A stretch of 64,000 bases of DNA, from NCBI GenBank assembly GCA_036272055.1, contig DATAZL010000013.1:14238-78237 (forward strand), read 5' to 3'. The notes beneath the pieces are model-generated. The model was given only the letters and a program-made list of their open reading frames with translations, was not told the origin of the DNA and ran no database searches. The DNA is from DASZVB01 sp036272055 (GTDB lineage: Bacteria; Myxococcota_A; Polyangia; Polyangiales; Polyangiaceae). A program made the position numbers and the translations under genes. Below, piece after piece: positions 34,080-41,651 of this stretch; position 1 is the first letter of the stretch, and the number at the start of each line of letters is the position of its first letter.

Positions 34080-34946
34080 TCACGCGCGGCGGCCCCTCCG
34101 CGGAGCGACGTTTTTCCCGGACTTCTGGCGCGGCCGGCGCGGCTGGCGCACACGGGACGCCGTTGCTTTCTGCCGCTCGCTCGCTCGGGCGGCGCGACAG
34201 CTCACGACGAGCGCGTCGGTGCCTGCCTCGGGGGGCGCATCGGTGAAATCGGCCGTGAAAGTGATGTCTGCGAACCCGTTGTAGTGAAGCAGCGCCTCGA
34301 CCTCTCGCGGGAAGAGCTGGCGGTGAGTCAGCGGAACGACCCACGGCTCGGCGCCGTCCTCCGGCAGAAAGTGGAGCTCCATGAGGAGCTTCTGACGGAG
34401 CGGGTCGTATTCGAAGCGCTCCCGATAGCGTACGAGCCCGCCCGCGGGATGACGGAACCGAGGTGCGCCGTAGGTGCGCCGCGGATCCGCGCCCAGATAG
34501 TCGGCGTGAGGCACGGAAAAGTCGAAGATGAACCGGCCCCCCGGCGCGAGGTGCCCGCGGACGCCCTCGAAGAATCGCTCGAAGTCGTCGCGCTCGTGCA
34601 GGTGCAGCACGGTGTTGAACGCCGCGATGACGAGCGGAAAGCGCTTCCCGAGCCGCGCGGTGCGCATGTCCCCCTGGACGGCGTGGACGCGCGAGCGGAC
34701 GGCATCCGACTCGCGCTGGAAGCGGCGCTCGAGTGCGTCGAGCATCGCCGTCGAGGTGTCGATGCCAGTGACGTCGATGCCGGCGCGACACAGCTCGACG
34801 GCGATCCGTCCGGTGCCGACGCCGTACTCGAGGACCGGGCCACGGGAGAGCCGGGCGAGACGCGTGTAATACGCGAGGTCGTCGCGCCGGTCGCGGTAGG
34901 CGTAGTCGTAATATTCCGGGTCGTCGTAGTGTGCCGAGGCACCCAC
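34080..34946 (-). CDS. Class I SAM-dependent methyltransferase
   Basis: 288 aa from a GTG at 34946; a GTG at 35006 would extend it into rpoZ. Motif I VLEYGVGTGRIAVEL (near 39-53), acidic loop end GIDTSTAML, VQGDMRT and FPLVIAAFNTVLHLHERDDFERFF are all typical. The C-terminus after about residue 250 is basic and probably disordered (RQPRRPRQKSGKN). HYDDPEYYDYAYRDRRDDLAYYTRL at the N-terminus (a span, not a motif) is common in small-molecule methyltransferases. Substrate unknown. Same strand as rpoZ upstream. Confidence 0.85.
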   Translation of the reverse strand: MGASAHYDDPEYYDYAYRDRRDDLAYYTRLARLSRGPVLEYGVGTGRIAVELCRAGIDVTGIDTSTAMLDALERRFQRESDAVRSRVHAVQGDMRTARLGKRFPLVIAAFNTVLHLHERDDFERFFEGVRGHLAPGGRFIFDFSVPHADYLGADPRRTYGAPRFRHPAGGLVRYRERFEYDPLRQKLLMELHFLPEDGAEPWVVPLTHRQLFPREVEALLHYNGFADITFTADFTDAPPEAGTDALVVSCRAARASERQKATASRVRQPRRPRQKSGKNVAPRRGRRA

Positions 34947-34969
34947 GTCGACGGCGAGCGCGGGCTTTC

Positions 34970-35212
34970 TCAGCTCGGGTTCTTCGCCTCGTACTCGTCG
35001 AGCCACTCCTGCACGATTTCCTGGCTGTCGCGGTGCCAGCGCACCTTGCCCGCCGCGATCTCACGGAGCGCGACCACGGACGCCTTGTTGTCCGCTCGCA
35101 CCAGCGCGGGGATGCCCTTCATGAGCTGGCGGGCGCGGAGCGCGGCCAGCACGACGAGAGCAAACCGGTTTTCTTCGTGGTCCAGACAGTCTTCGACGGT
35201 TACGCGTGCCAT
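34970..35212 (-). CDS. rpoZ: RNA polymerase omega subunit
   Basis: 80 aa, the usual omega length. MARVTVEDCLDHEENRFALVV followed by AALRARQLMKG (the conserved RARQL segment) and NKASVVALREIAAGKV identifies RpoZ, which helps assemble the beta-prime subunit. The C-terminal part is short and acidic. Precedes the methyltransferase gene. In many bacteria rpoZ neighbours gmk and spoT; neither is here. Confidence 0.93.
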   Translation of the reverse strand: MARVTVEDCLDHEENRFALVVLAALRARQLMKGIPALVRADNKASVVALREIAAGKVRWHRDSQEIVQEWLDEYEAKNPS

Positions 35213-35326
35213 GAAATCCTCGGGGGACGCGGGAACCTACTCTCGGGAACGGCCTCGAGCAAGTCCCAGACCAATCCGCGCTCGCGTAGGGCCTCGAGCC
35301 CGCTGGCCGATCCACTGATAATCGTA

Positions 35327-36259
35327 TCAGGCTCGTGACCGTCTCGATGCCGCGATGCTCGTGGGGGCCAGCGAGATGGCCTCGGGCATGACGCTCGCCT
35401 CGGAGGTGATCTGGGCGATGAGCGGCTCGACCTCGGTGAAGATGCGCGTGAGCGCGTTGTCGTCCAGCCCGAGCAGCGAGCGGCTGTCACTCACGTCCAC
35501 CTCCACCACCGCGTCGCCCGGGAGCAAGGTTCCCTCGGCGTCGGGCGGACCGACGATGCTGAGCCCGAAGTGACTCGTCAGGTAGTCGGAGAAGGTGATG
35601 GCCGCTGCCATCCTCGACGTGGCGCCGGTGTGCACGTGGTGATGCGCGCCGACGATCGTCGAGAGATCCGCCGGCAGACCCCAGAGCTTCGTCACGAGCT
35701 TCGAGCCTTGCTCGTGGAGCGCGTCGATGTCGCTCCACATCTCGGCGAGGGTCGGGCCCGGCTTGGCGCGGGCGGCCGAGAAGAGGAGCGCGGCGAACCC
35801 GATGTCGTGCAGGAGCCCGCACAGGAACGCCATATCGTCGTTGATGCGTGCGTGCTTGCACACCGAGCGCGCGATGTACGCCGTCGCCCGGCTGTGTCGC
35901 CCGATCTGTTCGATCGTTTCCCGGTATTCGGGCAGGTCGAACACGCCGCGACGGAGCGCCGACTCGAACACGACGTCGCGCACCGTCCGCACGCCGAGGC
36001 GGATCACGGCATCTCCGAGGGAGCGCACCGGGCCGCGGCCCGCGTAGAGCGGCGAAGCAACGAGCCGGATGACGGAGCCCGCGAGCATCTCGTCCTTCTC
36101 GAGAAGCCGGACCACGTCCTCGATCGTCGCGTCTTCGTGCCTGCTGAGCGCCTGTATTTCGAGCGCGATGGTGGGCAGGGGTGGCGGGCGGTACGCGGGG
36201 TTCTCGAAGGTTTTTATCAGCTGCTGGCGCAAGTTGGTGCCGGTGCCCGCTTTCGCCAT
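35327..36259 (-). CDS. HDOD domain signalling protein
   Basis: 310 aa. The HDOD core runs about 20-220: YRPPPLPTIALEIQAL (start of the domain), VRLLEKDEMLAGSVIRLVASPLY, AVIRLGVRTVRDVVFE and FLCGLLHDIGFAALLF. HDOD proteins resemble HD phosphohydrolases without full metal sites and act in motility, stress and second-messenger signalling. The C-terminal 60 residues are not assigned. The ATG at 36259 is favoured over 36358 because the extra residues look non-coding. No receiver or GGDEF domain is attached. Confidence 0.87.
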   Translation of the reverse strand: MAKAGTGTNLRQQLIKTFENPAYRPPPLPTIALEIQALSRHEDATIEDVVRLLEKDEMLAGSVIRLVASPLYAGRGPVRSLGDAVIRLGVRTVRDVVFESALRRGVFDLPEYRETIEQIGRHSRATAYIARSVCKHARINDDMAFLCGLLHDIGFAALLFSAARAKPGPTLAEMWSDIDALHEQGSKLVTKLWGLPADLSTIVGAHHHVHTGATSRMAAAITFSDYLTSHFGLSIVGPPDAEGTLLPGDAVVEVDVSDSRSLLGLDDNALTRIFTEVEPLIAQITSEASVMPEAISLAPTSIAASRRSRA

Positions 36260-36399
36260 CTTGCTACGTTCAGGATACGACACCGCAGGCCGGAGCGACA
36301 GGACCGCGGGCGCTCGGTAGGGATCTCCCGGGCGGCCGCTCATCCGATGTCTACACAATTACGCGCGCGGGCTAGAATCGGATTGGTCCGACATGTACG

Positions 36400-37443
36400 T
36401 CAAGCGGCGCCGCTCACCTTGCGGGGTGCCGCGATGCCATGTTTCGACATCGAACGGCGGAGCGCGCTCTCGGGCGCGTCTAGCCCGTCGGCGTTCACAT
36501 CGAGTGCCGCTAGGAGTACTCGTTCGAGCTCCCTGACGCCGTCGCGGTACTCGTGGCGGACGAGTCGACGCACGATAGACAGTGGAACACGCGGGGGACG
36601 CGTCAGGTCGTCCGACGGGTAGAGACGCGCACGCAACACGCCGTCCGTCGACGCTCTCGACGACAGGAGATGCGCGATGATCAGAGGAACATCGGCGCGT
36701 CGTTCGTTCAGGCTCGGCACGACGATCTGGAACGCGAAGCGCGCGGCAACGTCGTCGTCGATCGCGTTCCGGCACACGATGGGTCGCGTGCCTCGCCGGG
36801 ACATGGTGCGAATCGCGCCCGCGGCGAGTTTCTTCCCACTCCCGCTCGCTCCCCGGACGAGAACGTCCCCGCTGCGCTCGGCGACGAGGGCGAGCTGACG
36901 TCGGAGCTCCCACGCCTCGATGGATTCGCCGACGATGCCGAACGCGTCGGCCGCGCCGTGAACGTGCGTGGGGTATCGTGGAGAGCGTTCCGGAAGCACC
37001 CCCGGACGCGGCGTACAGAGGAACAGGAGCTGTCGCCCGAACTGGACGAGGTCGCCCGGCGAGACCCGCGCGACGGTACAGTCGATCCCGTTGTGAATCA
37101 GCCGACACTGACCGACGTTCCGGAGCTCTATCTTGCCGTCGCGCGTGGGCGTGAGCGACGCCTGGTTGCGCGACAGCTGCGCGATGAGGACCGGCGCCGT
37201 CGCGCGCACCGCGTTCGGCTCGTGACGGCCGAGCGAGACGCGTGGCGAGTCGTCCGAGGTGCGCGCGCCGCCGCGACCGAAGAGCACCGTATGCCCTGGC
37301 GCCGATGGCAGCAGCAACGTCTCACCGACGCGCGCCGGTTCCTCGGCGCACCACAGGACGGTGAGCGTCGCTGCAGCGTGCGAAGCCGAGGTCGAGCGCA
37401 GCGACGCGACCTCCGAGACGGCCGTTCCGGTCAGAGGGTCCAT
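36400..37443 (-). CDS. FHA protein with a truncated sigma-54-activator-like AAA+ domain
   Basis: 347 aa from the ATG at 37443. Residues about 30-150 form an FHA phosphothreonine-binding domain (VLFGRGG, LSRNQASL, LRNVGQCRLIHNG, GDLVQFG). A sigma-54 activator-like segment follows: EAWELRRQLALVAERSGDVLVRGASGSGKKLAAGAI (a span; Walker A GASGSGKK near 213-220). It then jumps from CRNAIDDDVAARFAFQ straight to IVVPSLNERRADVPLIIAHLL. The GAFTGA loop, Walker B and sensor I are missing (roughly 120 residues). A remnant of the lid (EYRDGVRELERVLLAAL) remains. Unlikely to remodel sigma-54 holoenzyme; perhaps a decoy or phospho-adaptor. Confidence 0.8.
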   Translation of the reverse strand: MDPLTGTAVSEVASLRSTSASHAAATLTVLWCAEEPARVGETLLLPSAPGHTVLFGRGGARTSDDSPRVSLGRHEPNAVRATAPVLIAQLSRNQASLTPTRDGKIELRNVGQCRLIHNGIDCTVARVSPGDLVQFGRQLLFLCTPRPGVLPERSPRYPTHVHGAADAFGIVGESIEAWELRRQLALVAERSGDVLVRGASGSGKKLAAGAIRTMSRRGTRPIVCRNAIDDDVAARFAFQIVVPSLNERRADVPLIIAHLLSSRASTDGVLRARLYPSDDLTRPPRVPLSIVRRLVRHEYRDGVRELERVLLAALDVNADGLDAPESALRRSMSKHGIAAPRKVSGAA

Positions 37444-37687
37444 TTTCCCGCCTAGAGGGTAAGGTCCTGTGCGCCGACCGAGCTGGGGGATTGGCTGGGA
37501 TAACTTGGGGAACCCGTGGCGCTCAGCGGCCGTGAACACGGTCGAAACCTTCCGAAAACCGCTTCAAGGAGAACTTCTTCGATGTTCCCGTCGACCGCGT
37601 TGTCACTAATCTGACCGGCGCGCATGCCCTCCAGGTGCATGAACGTCGATCGCGGGGGATAGCCTGCTACTCTTCGCGGTCGAAGTC

Positions 37688-38224
37688 ATGGGGGACCAGG
37701 CCGAATCTCCGCGCGCGCCCTTCGAGCGCTGGCCGGTCCCGGCATTCCACGCCGACTATGGTTTCGCCTGGTACTCCACGGCGGAGCGGGCCCTCGTCAC
37801 ACAGACCGTCGTCAGCCACGGGCGCGCTGCCGGCGCTCGCGTTCTCTGCGACTGGATCGACGTCACGCTGAGGGAAGATGCGGCGGGGATCGAGGCGTCG
37901 GGAGGCCTCTATCTGTTTCATGATTTCCGGTCGCTGACCGGCTACGACACCGACACTCGCACGATCATCAACGACCGCATCAAGCTGCGCAGAGCCGGCT
38001 ACGCCCGACGAACAATCATGGTCGTCCGCCCCACCCCGATATGGCGCATGGCGATGCAAGTGACGGATCTCACGCTCGCGTTGCTTCGTGTTCCCCCCAC
38101 CAAGGTGACCGGAGACATGAAGCGCGCGAAGACCGAACTAGACCGTTTCGTGATCGATGCCACGGCTCCGAGTTGGCTCGTGCGTGCCGCGCAATCGAAG
38201 ACGGCGCGCGTCGTCGGTGCGTGA
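37688..38224 (+). CDS. Unknown soluble protein, possible STAS-like fold
   Basis: 178 aa. Alternating beta/alpha pattern with phrases FAWYSTAERALVTQTVVSHG, GLYLFHDFRSLTGYDTDTRT and KLRRAGYARRTIMVVRPTPIWRMAMQVTDLTLALL. The strand-helix order and central DFRSLTGYD are reminiscent of STAS-type (SpoIIAA-like) domains, but no family signature is certain. Preceded by GGGGGA and starts at an ATG. It precedes the tRNA-Ser gene, which is on the other strand. Confidence 0.6.
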   Translation: MGDQAESPRAPFERWPVPAFHADYGFAWYSTAERALVTQTVVSHGRAAGARVLCDWIDVTLREDAAGIEASGGLYLFHDFRSLTGYDTDTRTIINDRIKLRRAGYARRTIMVVRPTPIWRMAMQVTDLTLALLRVPPTKVTGDMKRAKTELDRFVIDATAPSWLVRAAQSKTARVVGA

Positions 38225-38247
38225 AGCAACGCACGCCTGACGTCTAG

Positions 38248-38334
38248 CGGAGGAGAAGGGATTCGAACCCCTGGTAGGGTTGCCCCTACGGCGGTTTTCA
38301 AAACCGCTGCCTTCGACCACTCGGCCACTCCTCC
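38248..38334 (-). tRNA. tRNA-Ser (anticodon UGA)
   Basis: Class II tRNA of 87 nt read on the minus strand. Acceptor GGAGGAG/CTCCTCC with discriminator G. The anticodon stem-loop GCGGTTTTGAAAACCGC places TGA as the anticodon. The long variable arm is GTAGGGGCAACCCTAC, and the T arm is CAGGGGTTCGAATCCCTT. The 3' CCA is not encoded. Reads UCA and related codons. Confidence 0.96.
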
Positions 38335-38397
38335 AGGGAGGCGGCGGAGCCTAGCCGACGCCGGGGTTCGACGCCAAGGCGGCGGATCAGCGCTACC

Positions 38398-38842
38398 ATG
38401 GCGGCCACGGAGGACTCGACCGATGCACGCATTCCGACTCCACCTCGCTCTGAAGACCTCGTCTTCGACGACGGTGAGCCATTGGAGAGCGCGCGGCATC
38501 GGCAGCAGATGGAAGTGCTGATTCAGTCCTTCGAGCTCGCGTGGGCGGACCGGCAGGACTTCTACGCCAGGGGGAACATGTTCCTGTATTTCAGCGAGAC
38601 GCAATCGCACAGGAACGACTTTCGTGGTCCAGATTTCTTCGTCGTGCTCGGCACCGACCGTCGCGAGCGCAAGGGCTGGGTCGTCTGGGAAGAAGACGGC
38701 AAAGCGCCCGACGTCATCATCGAACTGCTGTCGGAGTCGAGCGAGTCGATTGGCCGACGCTGAAACCGCGCGCGCCGACGCGGCAATGCACGACGCCGCA
38801 CGCCTTGCCGCGGAGCTCGAAAGTCTCAGAGCGCAGAAGTAG
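38398..38842 (+). pseudogene. Broken Uma2-type nuclease-fold gene
   Basis: The frame from 38398 encodes 121 aa with Uma2 (DUF820, PD-(D/E)XK-like) features: MFLYFSETQSHRNDFRGPDFFVVLG, then GWVVWEEDGKAPDVIIELLSES. It stops at 38763 just after SESSESIGRR. The expected Uma2 middle (the YWLVDP-type core) is missing. In another frame, LADAETARADAAMHDAARLAAELESLRAQK (a span) is the usual coiled C-terminal tail. So an internal deletion that also shifts frame is likely. Uma2 genes often occur in many copies in such genomes, and decay is common. Confidence 0.7.
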
Positions 38843-38889
38843 CGCCGGCGTGAGCCGGTTGTGATGCGAGGCCGCGCGACGGACTCAGT

Positions 38890-39336
38890 TCACCAGCGAG
38901 AACGGCCGCGATCGCCACCGCGGCCACCGCCGCGATCGCCACCACCGCCGCCGCCACCACCACCACGGTCTCCGCCACCGCCACCGCCACTACCGCCGCC
39001 GCCACGGTCTCCGCCACCGCCACCACCGCGGAAGCCGCCACCGCCGCCGCCGCGACTACCGCCGCCTCCGCCACCACCGCCGCCTTCACGGCGCTCGTGT
39101 GCGGGGTTCACGCGGAGAGGACGGCCGTCCAACATCTGGCCGTTCATGGCGTCGGCTGCAGACTGTGCCTCGCCGTCGCTCGCGTACTCGACGAAACCGA
39201 AGCCGCGCGAGCGACCCGTTTCACGATCGATCACGACCGATGCGGACACGACTTGCCCATGGGCGCCGAAGGCGTCCTTGAGCTGCTGATCCATGGTGCT
39301 GTACGACAGATTGCCAACGTAAAGACGAGCGGTCAC
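38890..39336 (-). CDS. Glycine-rich RNA-binding protein (RRM)
   Basis: 148 aa. One RRM at residues 1-80 with RNP2 LYVGNLSY and RNP1 RSRGFGFVEY, followed by a tail of Gly runs broken by Arg/Asp (GGGGDRGGG), ending RGRSRW. Such RRM-Gly proteins are known in cyanobacteria and myxobacteria and bind single-stranded RNA, often with stress or cold induction. GTG start with AAAGGA upstream. The tail is encoded by GGT/GGC repeats (plus strand CCACCG), prone to slippage. A 312-bp non-coding leader/promoter region lies upstream. Confidence 0.93.
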   Translation of the reverse strand: MTARLYVGNLSYSTMDQQLKDAFGAHGQVVSASVVIDRETGRSRGFGFVEYASDGEAQSAADAMNGQMLDGRPLRVNPAHERREGGGGGGGGGSRGGGGGGFRGGGGGGDRGGGGSGGGGGGDRGGGGGGGGGDRGGGRGGDRGRSRW

Positions 39337-39648
39337 GGCCCATCGTCCTTTTCCGCACCCAAGATCTCACCCTCGAACGGTCGCTCGGTGCTCGGCAACC
39401 CGTTCAACGACTCACCACCCGAATGTGGCAGAGACAGACGACAGCGCGCGACTCGAAAGGACATATCGAGGACTGACGACAGGCAGTATCAATTTATCAC
39501 GTCCGACAATGGGCGCAAGAACCGCCCGAGACGTGGCACGTCGCTACACGGACGCTGACGCCGCGTGACGATGAGTCAGTGAATCAGCCCGCGCCTCGCG
39601 GGTTTCCCGGGCACGGGACTCACAGTGTTTCAGCGGTGTGCCGCACAG
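39337..39648. other. Intergenic region with candidate promoter of the RRM gene
   Basis: About 310 bp without a gene. On the minus strand a -35-like TTGCGC (39518-39513) and -10-like TAAATT (39496-39491) are 16 bp apart, in the only AT-rich patch here, leaving a leader of roughly 150 nt before the RRM gene. A CCCGCG-CCT-CGCGGG hairpin followed by TTT near 39586-39604 (plus strand reading) could be a terminator-like element. Confidence 0.35.
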
Positions 39649-41502
39649 CTATTCCACCACCAGCAGCGAGCGCGCATCGACGGGGCCGCGTGCAGCCAGT
39701 CTTTCCGTGAGCTTCGCGGCGAAGTCGGAGCGAGGTTCGATTCTTCCCAGGTCGCCCAGCACCCGGCGCGCGCTGTCGCGGTCACCGAGCGCGGCCAGGA
39801 CGACGGCTTGCTCCTTCGCGCGCGCACCGAGCACGGCGAGCGTCGCGCGATCGCCCAGCGGGACGCCCTTCGCCACGCCGAGAACACGTCGGAAGGCCCG
39901 CCGTCCGTCCTCGGCAGCAAGGGCGCTGGTGCGATCCGAGCGCCCCAGGGTGTGCGCGGTGAAGCCGAGCCAGAGCGGCGTCGGACGGAGATGATCGAGC
40001 AGGCGCCGGTCCCACTCCGGATCGAGATCGACGTAGAGCGGACGCGCGTCGGCGAGCGTGGCGAGCGCGTACTCACTGGCGCGGCCGGTCATGGCGACGT
40101 CGCGCACGAGCGGCACGAGCGCGGGTTCGTCGCGCACGAGCTCGGTGGCGACGCGGCCGCGGCCGAGGAGCGACAGCGGCACGATGACGAGATCCGGTCT
40201 GTCACCGCGCACGATGCGCGACTCCCAGAGGCGAAACGCGAGCGTCGGCGAGCGCACGAGGACGAGCGCGCCGGGCGGAAGCTCGCTCTCCGCCTCGTCC
40301 GTCCACACGTCGGCGCCGAGGCCCGTCGTCTCGGTGACGACGCTCGAAGAGCCCTCTATCGCGGCGAACACCAGGGTCATGTGGAAGACGACGAGCAACA
40401 CCGACGCGGGACGGGCGAGCGGTACGTGTGCGCGTCGCAGCGCGAGCGCCGCGGTCTGCACGCCGACCACCGCGCCCGCGGCGAGCGCCGCAAGCGACAT
40501 CAGCTCGAGCGGCGCGAGCGGATCGGCCGTGAGCGGTGACGCGCCGCCGACCGGCGCGATGCTGCTCATCACGACGAGCAGCGCGAGCGGCGCGACGTCG
40601 GCGCGGAGCTTCTTGCGGAAGAGTCCCCACGCGAGCCCCGTGAGCCCGAGACCGAGCGCGATGGGCCCCATCTCGACGGCCCACGAGGCGAGCGCGCCGC
40701 TCCGCGGTGTGACGGCGCCTTCCGCGAGCGAGCCGAGTCGGGTCGACAGATCGACGCCGAGGCTCAGCGACGCGCGCACGGAGTACGGACGCACGAAGAG
40801 TGGAATGACGAAGAACCCCCAGACCGTCGCGGCGCCGGCGAACGACGCAGCGAGGGTGCGCCGCGTCGGCACGAGCGGCGACAGCACCGCGCGCACGGCG
40901 AGTGCGATGAGCAGCAAGCACGCCGTGACGCGGCTCTCCGCCGCCGTCAGCCCAAAGAGAGCGCCGAGTGCGAACGCCGAGCGCGAGCTGCCGTCGGCGC
41001 CCTCGCTCGCGTTGAGCACTGCGAGCGCGAGCCCCGCCGCGAGGGTGACGCCACGGGCGCGCGTTCCCTCGAACTGGAAGCTCGGCGACAGCGTCGCGGT
41101 GAGAGCCGCTGCGAGCGCCAGGAGCGGCGTGAGTCGCGGCGTCGTCGAGTTGGCGAGGAGGAGCCGTCGAGCGAGCGCGTACATCACGGCGCCCACGAGA
41201 CCGGCACCGAGGGCCCCGACGAGCCCGGCCCGGAGCACCCGGCCCCCGATGGGGAGGAGCGCCGCGAGCTCGGACAGCAGCGCCGACGGCGCACCCTCGC
41301 CGCTCATCGGCACGAAGCCGAGGCTCTCGACGAGCGAGACGTCGTCCCGCCACTCGGGGGACGGGCCGACACGCAGGGCCGTCAGGGCCAGCGGGACCGC
41401 GAGCGAAAGCGCCGAGCAGACGGCTTCCAGCAGAGATCCGGGCCGATCGGAGGCAGCCCTGGGGGAGCGTTGCACTCGCCGTGCGTGCCATGGAACCGGC
41501 AC
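39649..41502 (-). CDS. Large multi-pass membrane protein (DUF2723-like)
   Basis: 617 aa with about ten to twelve hydrophobic segments between residues 25 and 385 (for example VCSALSLAVPLALTAL, AGLVGALGAGLVGAVMYALA, ACLLLIALAVRAVL, SVLLVVFHMTLVFAAI) and a soluble C-terminal domain of about 220 residues. The early acidic loop WRDDVSLVESLGF resembles the GDSGE-type loop of DUF2723/GT-C-type glycosyltransferase-like proteins. Likely an envelope glycan or lipid-linked sugar enzyme, but the family call is tentative. The start is a GTG; its first residues overlap the non-coding part before aspS. Confidence 0.65.
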   Translation of the reverse strand: MPVPWHARRVQRSPRAASDRPGSLLEAVCSALSLAVPLALTALRVGPSPEWRDDVSLVESLGFVPMSGEGAPSALLSELAALLPIGGRVLRAGLVGALGAGLVGAVMYALARRLLLANSTTPRLTPLLALAAALTATLSPSFQFEGTRARGVTLAAGLALAVLNASEGADGSSRSAFALGALFGLTAAESRVTACLLLIALAVRAVLSPLVPTRRTLAASFAGAATVWGFFVIPLFVRPYSVRASLSLGVDLSTRLGSLAEGAVTPRSGALASWAVEMGPIALGLGLTGLAWGLFRKKLRADVAPLALLVVMSSIAPVGGASPLTADPLAPLELMSLAALAAGAVVGVQTAALALRRAHVPLARPASVLLVVFHMTLVFAAIEGSSSVVTETTGLGADVWTDEAESELPPGALVLVRSPTLAFRLWESRIVRGDRPDLVIVPLSLLGRGRVATELVRDEPALVPLVRDVAMTGRASEYALATLADARPLYVDLDPEWDRRLLDHLRPTPLWLGFTAHTLGRSDRTSALAAEDGRRAFRRVLGVAKGVPLGDRATLAVLGARAKEQAVVLAALGDRDSARRVLGDLGRIEPRSDFAAKLTERLAARGPVDARSLLVVE

Positions 41503-41651
41503 CTTGGCCCAGATTCGCGACGAACCCTGAAGGCGCGTTCCGCAGTCCCGCCGGGCGTTTGCGATTTCTGGGCATCCGAGGTACCCCGCCCATCTCCCGC
41601 CGCGGCCGAGAGCCCTTTTTTCGGCCGGGCGTGGCGAACGAGGAGCACCCC

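Noticed and set aside
38861..39289. Plus-strand Pro-rich frame opposite the RRM gene
   Set aside because: Shadow of GGN glycine codons; the minus strand encodes clear RNP1 and RNP2 motifs.
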